Source: Isoetes taiwanensis (lineage: Eukaryota > Streptophyta > Lycopodiopsida > Isoetales > Isoetaceae). From it: a stretch of 64,000 nucleotides of DNA. How positions within the stretch are numbered: the first letter of the stretch is position 1; every line of letters starts with the position of its first letter. The notes under the pieces were generated by a model. That model had not been told where the DNA came from, searched no databases, and saw only the letters and a list, made by a program, of their open reading frames with translations. Shown one piece after another: positions 1-12,205 of the stretch. Made by a program: the position numbers and the translations under genes. The stretch spans positions 1 through 64,000 of the forward strand of contig JAJEKV010000293.1 in NCBI GenBank assembly GCA_021234155.1, in the 5' to 3' direction.

Positions 1-2280
1 ATAACTCAGGCATTTGTATTTGTAGGCTGCGCGATCATCACGAAGCAGGCGGGTTTTCTTAGGCGGGGGCACGGGCGCTTTATGCTCGAAAGTGATTTTT
101 ATGTACACTCGCATGGACAATATGATAATTCCCGGGAAGGATGGTACGATTGGGGCATTCCGCAGACAAAGGTACCCTTCTAATTCTTCCGATTGTTTGA
201 TTTTAGCCCCTGTTTTCCTTACCTAATCCATCAATGTTAGCTCATTCACGTTGAGTAAATCATACAAATTGCTCCAAAGCATAAAATCCCCGATTTTTGA
301 ACGCCATAGCCATTTATGGCGAGGCCATACTTGTGATTTTTCTTTCAATAGCTAAGTTTCCAGTATGCAGTATGTTTTGGCAACCCGAATTCATGTTAAA
401 GCTCTCTTATAAAGAAAAAAATCATCGTTTTATCTCGAATATTGATTGCCCAAAACCGCTTCGCTTACTCCCCGTGCTTCAGAACCCGCGGAAAAAGGTA
501 TAACGGAAAGCAAGATGCTCATAATGATGGGCTAACAATTTTTCTTTTTGGAATGGACCCAAAAGTGCTTCGATGCATACATGCAAGTGGATCTTAATTA
601 ATTCGCAAGCAAGCAAACAGTAGTAGTAAAATTGCAAGAGCGCACAAATTTGGCGGAGTCGAGAGCTCGTTTGGCTCGATTCTGACTGCCTTCCAATCCC
701 GGCTCTTTAGAAGCTTATGATTTTTAATGATACTGATAGTGAACTCAAAGAGGCGTTATTAAAAATGACGTGTTAAAGACCATTTAAAGAGTATGGCTAT
801 GGCTAAAACAGTATGGCAATACACTCCTGTTCCCAAAGATGCCTAATTCCAAAGCTTCGAAATTTGCAGTTTTTGAGCTTCAACGGTTTATAGGAAAGCA
901 CTGGTGAATTGGGTGAATTGAAAACTTCGGGAAATTTTTGGATCTAAAGCGCAATAATATAGCATGCTCGGGATATATTTGAACTTGCACAATAACGGAA
1001 GTTTTGCCGTGCCCTTCATAGTAGAGCCTCTCGCTTGGCGATTTATCACAAATGGCAAATGCTTTTATTAATAGGCCGTTGGTAGTGGAGACAAATTTTT
1101 GAACTGCTTAAGTAATGGCAAATGTCGTTGTCATTAGTTTTACTCGTCATCTTATTTTATTCCATGTATTTACCTTGGTTTCTTCAAAGTCCTACTACAG
1201 CAAAGATTTCTATGAGATATGTTTTTTCACATTCTATTGCTTGTTGAGCAAGAATTTATATATATAGTGTTTGAACTTGTAATAGTCTTTGAATGGATGT
1301 TTCTTCATTTTCGATGTTGGGTGGAAGATTTTCCCATTTTCTTTCTGCTTTAGTTAGGGCCCAAAGGGCCCAAATTTTTTTTTAATATAACAATCAACAC
1401 ACAACTACCATTAACATTATTAACATAAACCATTGTATTTAACACATTTAAATTAAAATCCCCCTTAAACCCCCTTTGGTTTGGGTGCATATTCACACGG
1501 GGGTTACGTAGGGCAGCGAGAGCCCCAAAAATATATTTACAATACATGTACAAAAATTAACACCATTAAGTACATTCTCTCAAACCTTATAGTATTTTGC
1601 AAACCTTAATATACAGTATACAAAAACTTGTACATGCATACCCCACAAACGAGGATCGCTATGTACGGTCCAGATCTTGGAATAATGGGCAAATATGCCC
1701 ATCCGTTCCAGTTCCCATTCCGAATTTTGGGTCCAAGTTCCCGTTTTTGTTCAGGATAGCTATGGGTTAAACACCAATTTTATGCACAACAAAAAAGAAT
1801 GGCTCAAACGAAACTAGTTGATGGGTTCAAGATGTGAATCCAGTTGTCAATGCCATAACGCTTTACATTAGATTAGATTACATGCAGCACTACTCACGAA
1901 TTTATCAATGCATCCATTACTATTGCATGCAGGCACAATTGATCAAGAAAATCATCATCCATCATTCGTATACTCCTATTCCACATCTTATACTTTGATA
2001 TAGACACACTCCACGTGGGATAAATGATCTACATAAAACAGACCATCTAGTTACAGGAATTTGACAAATAAAGTCTCCACATACATCCACATACCAACAA
2101 GAAAATTACTTATTACAGTTGTTGTGCAGCTTAAGGTAGTTTGTAACCCTTCATCATGCATTTTCTGAAAAAGTTCGAAAGCAAGATTGTCTTGACAGTG
2201 CTACACATATATCAACGACCATAGCATTGCAAGGTTTCAAATATTTGATGAATCATACAAAACACAACTAGCCTTCAGGA
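1..2280. other. No gene seen
   Basis: AT-rich DNA with no long open frame, no recognisable domain and no RNA gene on either strand. The only local oddity is a short run of GGGCCC boxes near 1357-1371. I read this as intergenic DNA. Confidence 0.5.
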
Positions 2281-2465
2281 TTATTTGTCTACTCTAATAT
2301 TTTCTTTCTGTGTTCTATCAAGGCATCCATATTTGTACTTCGTGAGATATCTTTTAAAAGGAGTGATACCTCCTCTATGGGTTCATCAAGGTTCTGTCCA
2401 CTGCCTTCTGAATGTTTTGCTACTTGATCAAATTGAGCCTGTTCCTGCATGTGTACATCGAACAG

Positions 2466-2615
2466 GCGACAACCACCCCTGTAGGTGAAAAATGCTAGGC
2501 ACCATGCTTTAGCATGAAGTTTGTTTGCCAACAAATCTGTGCGATAACCACCCCTGTAGGTGGAAAATGCTAGGCGACATGCTTTAGTGTGAAGTTTGTT
2601 TGCCAACAAATCTGT
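2466..2615. repeat. Two tandem 75-bp units
   Basis: Units 2466-2540 and 2541-2615 are nearly identical. The 75-bp period equals 25 codons, so a minus-strand frame across 2289-2627 stays open and repeats a 25-residue block. That frame lacks a convincing ATG and matches nothing I recognise, so I do not call a gene. The repeat lies about 220 bp beyond the stop codon of the neighbouring PPR gene. Confidence 0.75.
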
Positions 2616-2837
2616 GGCATTCTTCACCAGTTTCTGTGAGGAATGATGGTGCCTAAACTTTTAGTTATTAGCAATTAAGATGTCAATTATTCCATTTGAT
2701 TTTGCAGTATCTGTAAAAGTTCCCTTTGTCATTGATCAGCCAGCTTGCAACAGCACTTCCAAATGTAAAGTCTGGGTTTATCCCCAAAACCAGTGCACTT
2801 CAATTAAAATGCTCAATGATTCTATTGAGTCCCCAAA

Positions 2838-4229
2838 CTAGCGCACTTCTGTCACAATCTGATTCTGCATCGAACTGTATTTCAACCAATCAACCCCTCT
2901 AGCCTCCAATCTTCTTCTTACCTTTGCAGCATCATCCCACCTGCCATTTGCAGAATATATATTTGAAAGCAATACAAGAGCTACGACGTTGGTTGGGTCT
3001 AACCTTATGACATTTTCTACAGCATGTTCAGCAAGAGTCACATACCCATGTATCTTACATGCACTAAGAACAGCCAACCAGACCACAATGCTTGGTTGGA
3101 ATGGCATGCCATAGATTAGCTCCTTTGCCTCATCAAGACGACCAACACGGCTAAGCAGGTCAACCATGCACGCATAATGCTTCATTGATGGAGTGATACC
3201 ATGAAGCTGACACATTAGATAGAAATAGTACCGACCTTCCTCAACTAGGCAACCATGGCTACATGCAAAGAGAACAGAAAGAAAGGAAATTTCATCTGGT
3301 TGCACAGACTCATATTGCATATGGTCGAAAAGTTCTAGTGCTTCCTTTCCATGGCCATGCTGCGCATATCCTGCAATTACTGCATTCCATGACACAACAT
3401 CTCGCAAAGGCATCCTGTCAAAATTCTCTAGTGCAGCTTCTATATCCCCAAACTTTGCATACATATCAACAACAGCATTCCCTAAATAAAGATCTGATTT
3501 ACCTCCAGATTGAATGCTGCTGGCATGAATCCATTTCCCAAGTTGAGAAGATGATACAAGAATGCATGCACATAGCACATTCACAAAAGTAACTGCATTT
3601 GGTATTCCTCCGCATTGTTGCATTTCCTTGAACAGGTTGAGGGCTTCTGCTCCATTTTCATCTCGCACATATCCTGCAATCAATGTCGTCCATGTGAAAA
3701 CATCACGCAGTTTTGCGAAGTTAAATATGAGACGACTATCTTCCAAACTACCACATTTCATATACATATCAATTAGTGTATTGCTCAAAACAAGGTTAGA
3801 CTCATATCTAGCTTTAAGGACATCTGCATGCACTTGCTTCCCCTGCCCCATAGCTAATAAGCAAGTGCAGGCACTTAGAACACTGACATAAGTGACCACA
3901 TTCGGTTTTACATCTTCCTGCTCCATTCGCCTGTACAGCTGAAGCGCCTCATTGCCATATCCATAGTAATCATATCCTGAAATGATTGTAGTCCATGTAA
4001 AAACATTCCGAGACTCCATTCTGTCAAAGATATGGCAGCTATAGTCCAAAATCCTGCACTTGGCATATAAATTAAGAAGGATGTTCTCCAGGAACATGCT
4101 CGGCGTTACAAGATTTTTCAAAAGTTGTGCATGTATATGTTTTCCCTCTGCAAGAGCTCTCTTGTTCACACAGCCCTGCAGCTGGGAGCCATAAATTTTG
4201 AAGTATTTCAAGGCATCACGATGACACAT
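2838..4229 (-). CDS. Pentatricopeptide repeat protein, PLS subfamily, truncated E region
   Basis: Encodes 463 residues without introns. PPR proteins bind organellar RNA one base per repeat and act in editing, splicing or stability in plastids or mitochondria. The N-terminus carries the usual LQGCVNKRALAEGKHIHAQLLK block. P, L and S motifs follow, with the signatures RNVFTWTTIISGY, KPNVVTYVSVLSACT, NTLIDMYMKCGSLEDS, DVVSWNAVIAGYAQHGHGKEAL and HYACMVDLLSRVGRLDEA. The C-terminus reaches an E1-like stretch (VVALVLLSNIYSANGRWDDA), then stops at VTEVR, so there is no E+ or DYW deaminase domain. The ATG at 4229 is fixed by an in-frame TAA two codons upstream. No clear transit peptide precedes the first motif, so a 5' part may be missing. 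Family assignment is firm; RNA target and organelle are unknown. Confidence 0.9.
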   Translation of the reverse strand: MCHRDALKYFKIYGSQLQGCVNKRALAEGKHIHAQLLKNLVTPSMFLENILLNLYAKCRILDYSCHIFDRMESRNVFTWTTIISGYDYYGYGNEALQLYRRMEQEDVKPNVVTYVSVLSACTCLLAMGQGKQVHADVLKARYESNLVLSNTLIDMYMKCGSLEDSRLIFNFAKLRDVFTWTTLIAGYVRDENGAEALNLFKEMQQCGGIPNAVTFVNVLCACILVSSSQLGKWIHASSIQSGGKSDLYLGNAVVDMYAKFGDIEAALENFDRMPLRDVVSWNAVIAGYAQHGHGKEALELFDHMQYESVQPDEISFLSVLFACSHGCLVEEGRYYFYLMCQLHGITPSMKHYACMVDLLSRVGRLDEAKELIYGMPFQPSIVVWLAVLSACKIHGYVTLAEHAVENVIRLDPTNVVALVLLSNIYSANGRWDDAAKVRRRLEARGVDWLKYSSMQNQIVTEVR

Positions 4230-4329
4230 GTATTATCTCTTGAACTATTATTTTTCTGGCATATCCTAGTTCCGTGTTTCACACAGCTAACCATTTACTA
4301 TCATCACGTGCAACATGCCATCTAACAAT

Positions 4330-6115
4330 CAACCGTTTAAACTAAAGGGATTTTAACAGAGATTTTAGGTTACGCTTGCCCCAAGTAATGCAGAAGATCT
4401 TCAAGATCGGCTATGGTGTGCTGAAGCACACAAAATGAGCACTAAACATAGCGAATGTGTCATGGCCATAGAGAGACCAGAATAATCGCCTTTCAAAAAG
4501 ACATGAAACTTAACATATTTTCCAGCGGGACTTTTTCATATGCGGATGGCTCTACCGTACTCGGATGGCTCCTACACATTTCGGGGAAAGAAACAACGGT
4601 CTCAAGTTCTTACCTTGGCTTTCCACAAGGAGCTGCATCGGTTATCTTCTGCCACCATATTGAACCCTAACGTTAAAATCTACTGTTGCATGGGTCGTTT
4701 GTGCAAATTTCATTTTATTCATCAAATAAGCTTGTTGTGCCAGAAAAAGACCGAAATGCAAGAATATAAGACTGGTGTTTATTATATAATAAGCCCAATG
4801 AATGGATGATCTGCATATGCATTTGTAAATACTTTTGCAGCCTTCGCGGCTTCACGCTATTCATACATCCTGCACATGCAATTTAAGATTCTAAAAAATT
4901 TTGCAACCTTCGAGATTAAAAAAACCACAAATCTATTCTTTCTTTATTTTTCTTCTCAAAAACAAGAATATGATATGCCAGTGGACCTCTAGAGGTTTCC
5001 CATTCGTTCCAAAGGGTTCCAAACAGCTGTAAATGTCCTACTTAAACCTCTCATGCATAGGGCACTCCATTCCCTCGTACATCTGCTGTCCAGATAACCA
5101 TTTCCCAACACTTCAATTTCTCTTCTATAGTATCTCCAGATCAGGCGCAAGCCTTCAGTCCTTACAGCCTCCAGGTAAGCTGCAAGTACATTCTTATAAA
5201 CCCTTTGATCTATTTCCTGCAAAATTGACCATCCACATGCTATTCTTTGTACTAGGGGGATTGACCATCCATAAGATACAGTAACTTGAAAAGAAATTCA
5301 TGTAACTGTGCCAGCTTTGGATCTGTTTTGTGTATTATATCAGAAATAATGTCATGGTTTTAAGTAAAGCAAACTAATAAACTGATTATTCTCGCAAAGG
5401 GATAATAGAATGCTGAAAGGACAAAAAGTTGGCATGTTTGTTAGACAAACAACAAAGCACTGTATCCTAACAGCAGAAACATCGTATTTTTAAAGCACAT
5501 AGCGACATTCCAGCTAAAACCAACTGCAGAATCGTGATAACCTCACAACTGGTGATTCATAACTAATGCATTATAATCAATTACTGTGATTGGCAAAAAT
5601 ATCTATATTTTGTAATGAATAACAGAGTTCCCCACTGAAGTAGAAAACCCCAATCAGATAACATCAAGTGCTTCATAAACCATGAAGCCAGGTATTTCGA
5701 ACAAACGTGAATTCAGAAAAATACTTCATAAAAATTTTGAAGTTTGGTCATGAGAGCAATCACAGCCTGCCTCTAACAGGGTCAGAGAAATTGAGCAGTA
5801 AATCTCAGGCAATTTCCAGATCCTTCCACAACTGAGATATAATGCGCATCTGAAAAGAGAAAATGCCCACCTAGCCTCAACATTCCCCAAACTGCATTGA
5901 GAAAACCTAAAATAGCAATGACATTGTCACAAAAGCAGGCTCCATGGCAAAGATGACTTACATGTGATGCAAACTAAAGCACAGGCTTGAATGGCAAAAA
6001 AGAACTACTACAATCAATGGGGTAAAAGTATAACATTATTCCAAAGGGCACTTAAGCCCACTCATTGCCCCCCAAAGCGCCGCCAACTCCCAAGCCCCTG
6101 CCCACACAACAGAAC
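4330..6115. other. Intergenic, no gene seen
   Basis: Low-complexity AT-rich sequence between the PPR gene and the sterol methyltransferase. Short open frames here lack domains and codon structure. The right-hand part (about 5900-6115) would include the SMT2 3' UTR, since that gene reads leftwards. Confidence 0.45.
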
Positions 6116-7240
6116 TCACTGATTCTGTGCTGGCTTGCGACAAACTAAAAGATGCATTGGACTGAATATCCCAGTTTCTCCGCCACGAGTAAGATACACT
6201 GCAGTCTTAAACAACATTTCATGAACTTCAACCACACCTTGAGGGGCTATACCCAAAAATGAGAGCAATGCAATTACCACATGATTCCTATAATATGAAA
6301 GCTTTCCCATTTGCAGGCGTTTCCACCATGGCAAAGCAGGGGGGAGAGCTAAATCTCTGTCCTCCAGAACCTCAAAACCCACTTCTTTGGCAATAGCACC
6401 AACCTGACTGAAGCTCCTTAATCCAGGCAAGGCATCACCATGCTCAATGCCATGGATGATCTCCCTATGCTCAGCATCATCAGCATTATACTTAGGAGTG
6501 GTAACCCATTCATAAGTTACATACAGCTGCCCAGGCTTTAAAACACGATAGATCTCAGCATAAACATCTTTTAGCTGAGGTGCATGACATGTTGCCTCTA
6601 TGGAATAAGCTGCATCAAAAGAGTTATCTGGGAAAGGCATACTCAAAAAATTGCCACAAATAACCTCACAGAGGTTATCTAACTGAGCCTTTTTATTATG
6701 ACTTCTAGCTCTTGCTACCTGGTAGTCGTTGATAGTAATCCCCACCACATGTGCTCGAGAATGACTAGCAATCGCCCTCATAGGTCCACCGACGCCACAA
6801 CCAGCATCCAACACCTTCATTCCAGGCTTCAGTTTTAGCAGATCCGCAACCTTTTCTTCATGCAAACGTGTTTCTTCTTTATGAGACTTGCCAGATACTG
6901 CCGGAGAAAAATGAAAGCTTTGGCCCCAACCCCACTCATAAATATCTGTTACCAGATTATAGAAGGTATCTACAAGCTTGGGCACTCGCTCTTTCATGGT
7001 GATCTGCGCTGGTTTGTCAAAGAAAGCCGCATACTCACGATAGTTATCAGCAACCTGCTCCCTTGCAAGAGATCCACCACCAAGATCAACAGCCCTTTTC
7101 CCCTTCGTTTCTGCAGAACCTGCAATGCAAAGGGCCCAGTATATGCCCCCAAACAAGGCCGCTCCAGTTCCAACGAGGCCCCAAACTGTGATCCAGTTAC
7201 TACCCATCAGAGCTTCCATAGCGGCTCCTGCTATTGTCAT
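6116..7240 (-). CDS. SMT2: 24-methylenesterol C-methyltransferase (SMT2 type)
   Basis: Encodes 374 residues in one exon. SMT2 adds a second methyl group from S-adenosylmethionine to the sterol side chain (24-methylenelophenol to 24-ethylidenelophenol), setting the sitosterol to campesterol ratio at the ER. An N-terminal membrane segment (about residues 14-40) is followed by GKRAVDLGGGS, the sterol-binding block YEWGWGQSFHFSP, the SAM motif LDAGCGVGGPMRAI, the block YSIEATCHAP and the C-terminal GETGIFSPMHLLVCRKP. The wording FSPAVSGKSHKEETRLHEE and the intronless structure favour SMT2 over SMT1. The first ATG (7240) is preceded by an in-frame TAA; Met8 and Met12 are alternative starts nearer the usual SMT2 N-terminus. 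The gene looks intact. Confidence 0.93.
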   Translation of the reverse strand: MTIAGAAMEALMGSNWITVWGLVGTGAALFGGIYWALCIAGSAETKGKRAVDLGGGSLAREQVADNYREYAAFFDKPAQITMKERVPKLVDTFYNLVTDIYEWGWGQSFHFSPAVSGKSHKEETRLHEEKVADLLKLKPGMKVLDAGCGVGGPMRAIASHSRAHVVGITINDYQVARARSHNKKAQLDNLCEVICGNFLSMPFPDNSFDAAYSIEATCHAPQLKDVYAEIYRVLKPGQLYVTYEWVTTPKYNADDAEHREIIHGIEHGDALPGLRSFSQVGAIAKEVGFEVLEDRDLALPPALPWWKRLQMGKLSYYRNHVVIALLSFLGIAPQGVVEVHEMLFKTAVYLTRGGETGIFSPMHLLVCRKPAQNQ

Positions 7241-7282
7241 CAGATCCGATTAGGCAGCGCCGGAGCTCGCCGGATCTGATGA
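7237..7282 (-). promoter_or_regulatory. 12-bp perfect hairpin covering the SMT2 start codon
   Basis: TCATCAGATCCG (7237-7248) and CGGATCTGATGA (7271-7282) are exact reverse complements separated by 22 bases. In the minus-strand mRNA the 3' arm contains the first ATG of SMT2. The stem could slow initiation at that ATG and favour Met8 or Met12. The structure is visible; the regulatory role is inference. Confidence 0.5.
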
Positions 7283-7324
7283 TCTAGCGCCGCCCTGCTC
7301 CTTCCTCCTCGTCCTCTTCTCTAC

Positions 7325-9650
7325 TGAAAATAGAGGAGAAAAGCAAAAACGCAGGCGTATATTCTCGTTTTCGTATGAGCAATTTATGGAATATTCCTCC
7401 CTTCGGGGAGCCCGTCGCCGGCTTTGGTCACAAATAAAAACCTGATGGAATATCTTTCTTGAATGGTATATTCTCCCGACTTAATAAACATAGGGCCTAT
7501 TATAGGTTGTTTCTCGCTTTCACAGGTTATAAATACTGGTGTCCTCTAGGGCCCATAGCCCATTTGGTCTCTATAGCCCATTTGGTCTCTGTGGATGATA
7601 AAATCTCATTTTATTTTTGTGATCTTGACGAGTTGGTATTATGATGATGTGCAATACTGGAAAACTTTTTAGCTCTAGCAAAAAACCTCCTATTGTTCTC
7701 TGACTATTCGGATATTCTAAGTTTCTAAGCGGAAATTTGTATAGCCTTTATATGAAAATTTACTCAAAATTCTCGTGCCATGCACTAACTTAACTGGAAA
7801 GTTTCAATTTTTAACTTTAAAAAGCCTTCTTTGCCCGGACGTTGTCCACAACTATTGGCTTGCAATTAATAGATATAATTATTGTTGTCGTTATGTTAGG
7901 TGTATCTCATAGGCTAGCTGGTCTTATAGATGTTATTTTTAAAACTAGCAATTGAGATAGAAAGTGTTGTTTTGAAATGAACATTTGACTGCCGTCAGAA
8001 TGCCGACGATTACTCATCTCCTCATGATTATAGTTTATGTATTCCCTTCCCATAACTAGAGCACTACTACAAAAGGAACCAACACCTTTCCTCCTCTTCT
8101 TCCTACTTGATATATTCTCCTTTAGAATACTAAACAACTTCTTTTCCTTCCTCCTCTTCTTCATGCCTCTACTTTTTGGACGATAAGACTAATCTGACTA
8201 GGCAGTCAAAAATCTTCCAAGTTGAATCATGCTTGGGTTGTGCTTAGATGTAGGATTGCATTATCATTGGTGGGGCATATGCAAAGGAGTGGCCACATGG
8301 GCCCAAGTGCTACGCTGATACCAGATGTGACTTAGCTTTAAAAGCGCACATGCTTCTTCGTCTTCTGTCTTCTATTAGTTGTTTAAAATTGTCCATAAAC
8401 TCCACTTGGAGAACAATTCCATGGGATGGTCCTATGGAGAATCAATTTTTATGTGTTGGAGCATATGGCTTCATGTTCACTACATGTAAAGTTCATAAAG
8501 TAGCAAAAATTGGTCTACTTTTGAGGTTGGATAAATGTTAAACAAATAAGAGAACTTCATGTACAGAAGCTTCGATTCTAAAATTGATAATTTTTTCCTT
8601 GTCGTCAATTAGTTAATATTAATAGAATGTGTGGTTGTAAATTTCAATGCGAGGAACATGGTCATTTCATACATAAATTGCTGGTCATTATAGCTAAAAC
8701 GTTTCTTAATTCACAAACGACGGATTTAATTTGTTTGGGAAGAATTGTTTAATGCTTTTCACGATGGGGGACTGGCATTTAGAAGGACAAAAGTTGTTTG
8801 TCAATGTATAATATGTAACATTCGCTTTGAATTCAATCTGTGGAAAATGCCAAGAGTGGCAATATTTACTATGCTTTCAAAAACTTATACTATTGTTGGT
8901 AGTACTAAGCTTTCTATATTATAGAGCATTGACTAGCCATTCAAGGGTGATAAACTTAGCATTTTAATAAGTTTGTTGTGATGATACCGACCAGTACATC
9001 TATTGTACTCAATTGGCCCTCCGTCTAATCCATTACCATTGAAATTGATCCAACTCACTAGATGAAGAATATGGAGGTGTTGAATCACCCACTCTATGAT
9101 GGGCGGATCTCTACATATGAGAAGCATATACCGTTGGTTAGAGTAACCCAAACCATATCATAACCTAGTAATAATGGCATTCCTATCATACATTGGGCAC
9201 CGACAACGTAACTCATACCTACATATGGAGATACTAATCTAGGCTTGGTGAGGGTGACTGATTGGGTATGGGTCTCAAGAGATATACATATTGATGGAAT
9301 GTTCATAATATAATAGAATTGATGGTGTATGATATTGCATTGTCTTATGCTTTCTGAACATAATGATAAGTATTTCTTCAAGATACAGTTGTCTAGGGTT
9401 GAGACACTGCACATAAGAATCAGGGTAGATAAATGCATTTACATCTCAATAGAACCGTAGGACCAAATATGAGATATTAAATCGATTATTTGTTCAATGG
9501 TTCAAGGATTAATAAGTGGTCAAATGAAAATCGAGCAGGTTATCTTTTTATATTATAAAGTTTTACCGTAAGTGTTGGACCATGCCCTAATTTAGATGGC
9601 TCAGATTATCAGATTGCATCCGAAGGCCAAGATTTATCGCATGACTTCTC
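7325..9650. other. Intergenic, no gene seen
   Basis: Upstream flank of SMT2 and further AT-rich DNA. Two short copies of a CCCATTTGGTCTCT string sit at about 7558-7590. I see no domain, RNA gene or element terminus. Confidence 0.45.
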
Positions 9651-9669
9651 ACCACTGTGATTGGTTATC

Positions 9670-10556
9670 GCTTTGATCTCTTAAGAGGAAAAGGAAAAGG
9701 GAGGATGAAAGGGAAAAATGAAGGTAAAAAGGCACGAGAAAAAAGGGAAGAGGGAAATGGGAAAAGGGAAGGGAAAAAAGGCATGGGAAAAAGGGGAAGA
9801 GGAAAAGGGTGGTGAACGGGAAAGATAGCATGGGAAAAAGAAAAAAATAAGGTAAAAGAAAAGGGGGAGGAAGGAAAAGGAAGGGAAAAAGGGCAACGGG
9901 AAAAGGGGAAGAGGGAAAGGTCGAGGAAAAAGGGGAAGAGAAAAATGGTGGAGAGAAAAAAAAAAGGTATGGAAAAATAAAAAGGGAAAGGAAAAACGAA
10001 AAAGAAGGCGGAAACGGGACAAAGGAAAATAGAAGGGAAAAAGGGCACGAGGAAACAGGAGAGGAAAATGGAAAAGCGGAAGATGGGAAGGGCATGGAAA
10101 AAATTTGAAGAGGAAAAGAGTGAGGAAAAGAAAAAAAAGGGAAAAATAGCATGGAAAAGGGGAAAGGGAAAAGGAAAAGGAAAAAAAGGGGGATAGGAAA
10201 ATGGGAAAAGGGAAGACAGTGGGAAAGGAGGAAAAGAAGCATGTAAAAAAGGTGAGGAAAAATAAATGGACAAAGGTATGGGAAAATAAAAATGGAAAGA
10301 GAAATGGAAAATGAAGGGGGAAAGGAAAGGAAAAGGCACAAAAAAAAAAAGGAGAAGGGATGAAAAAAGAAGGCAAAGGAAAAGGAAAAGGCAAAAAAGG
10401 GGGGGGAAAGGGGGGGAGGGGATGAAAAATGAAAAAGAGCGCGAGGAAAAGGGAGAGGAAAATGTGGAAGAGAAAGAAGAAAAGGGCACGTGAATAATAG
10501 AAGAGGTAAATAGTGAGGAAAGGGAAAGAAAGCAAGTGAAAAAGAGCATGAAAATG

Positions 10557-10592
<36 letters not shown>

Positions 10593-11170
10593 TATAGGGA
10601 AAGGAAAAAATGAAAAAGAGGAAGAGGGCGAGGAAATGAGGCAAAGGGGCACATAAAAAAGGTGCGAAAAAATGAATGGAAAAAGGCATGGAAAAAGAGA
10701 AAGGAAAAGAGAAAAGAAAAATGAAAGGGGGGGAAGGGAAAGGAAAAGTCACGGAAAAAAAGGGAAAAGAGCGGAAAAAGGATGAAAAGGAAGGAAAAGA
10801 AAAAGATAGATGGAAAGGGGGGGAGGAGGAAAAGGGAAAAGCGTACAAGAAAAAAGGGGAGAGAGAAATGGGAAAACGGAGGCATGGGATAAAGAGGAAG
10901 AAGACGGAGAAAGAAAGAAAAGGGGCACATGAAAAAGACGGGGAAAAGGAAACAAAAAAAGGGCGTGAAAAAAGGGAAAGGGAAAGAGAAAAGAAAGAGG
11001 AAAGAGAAGGGGAAAAATGGCACGGGAAAATTAGGAAAAAGGGGAAAGACTGAAAAGGGAAGGGAAAAAGTCCATCAGAAAAAAGTGAAAGGGAAAATGA
11101 AAAAAGGGGAAAGGGAAGGGAATGGAAAAGGAGGGAAGATAGAACAAAAGACAAAGGAAAGGGAAAGGGT
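9670..11170. repeat. 1.5-kb homopurine/homopyrimidine tract
   Basis: The plus strand is almost entirely A and G, broken every 40-60 bases by a short anchor of the type GGCAYG or AGCATG. A run of 33 A residues lies at 10557-10589. Long minus-strand open frames here would encode only Pro, Phe, Ser and Leu, in all frames at once, which is composition and not coding. It is a degenerate satellite-like array. Such DNA can form triplexes (known property of polypurine mirror sequence). Confidence 0.85.
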
Positions 11171-12205
11171 GTCGAATACACAAAAACCTATTATAGCTCA
11201 GCAATGTTGGACTTGGTTTCTATTATATTAGATTAGATTTATGAAAAGGAGTCTGAGATGAACATGTTTTAAAAGACATTGAGGTTTAACTTATGCCCGA
11301 AAGAACGCTGGCACCATTACTAGTCTTCAATAGAGATAGAGAGTTTTATCGGTCTAAGGAAATTGATGCGTTGATTCTATATGAATAAGTGCCACCAAGA
11401 ACTTATAAGATGCATATTACTGTATTTTTAGATATGCTTGCTTGATGCATTCATCATTTGGATAAATGCACGAAATGACGAAACAGATTGAATAAGAGTT
11501 CCAATGTTATAGTGATTTGCCCAATTCCAAATGAATGTATTTCGGTTTATATTGCTATAATGAAGTTTTGACCATTGAATAATTGTATTATTCCTTTGTG
11601 TCTATTGCAAATAATCAAAATGTATGACGAAGATCTTGACTTTTAGATATGGAAAGCACAAATGAAAAAGATTTTGTAAAATAAAAACGTATAGGAATTA
11701 TTGTAAGTAGATAATATTGGTGATTCTAATATTTCAGCTAGTATTCTTGTAGGAAAAAGGAAGAATAGATCTTCAGATGGTGCATTTGCAACAAGAAGTT
11801 TGGATGCAACTTCAACAAGTGGAGTCCATATGACTTCTAAGGAAAGTGATGGAGGTAAGATGAAAGAGGCCTATGCTATTTAAACCAGCAAAGTAGGAAA
11901 GATGTTAAAGATAAGAGGTAAAACTCCATGAGAAAAATAGAAGTATTTGCTCAAACACTTTGAGGAAAAAGCTTCTTCACAAATAGATATAGTTGCAAAG
12001 AATTAAGGAAACTAGGACTTAAAGAAAAGGATAATTTGACAAAGTTTTTCTCCAAGTTTGAGAATATTATGGCAGATCTTGAAGGTGCAGGGATGGTGCT
12101 GTTGAGCAACAAAAGTTGTTACATGTTGCTAGAGCCATGGAAAGGAATAGCAACTAGCCACTTTGATCAGAAATGTGGCCAAGACTCGTGAGATTGCTGA
12201 GGAAA

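Noticed and set aside
2289..2627. 112-codon minus-strand frame with a 25-residue repeat
   Set aside because: No ATG at its start, no known domain; openness is explained by a 75-bp tandem duplication.
3263..3891. Plus-strand open frames inside the PPR gene
   Set aside because: Shadows of the minus-strand PPR repeats. No independent start context or domain.
9649..11181. Very long minus-strand open frames (up to about 510 codons) rich in Phe, Pro and Ser
   Set aside because: They arise because the polypurine tract contains almost no stop codons in several frames at once. There is no domain or codon structure.
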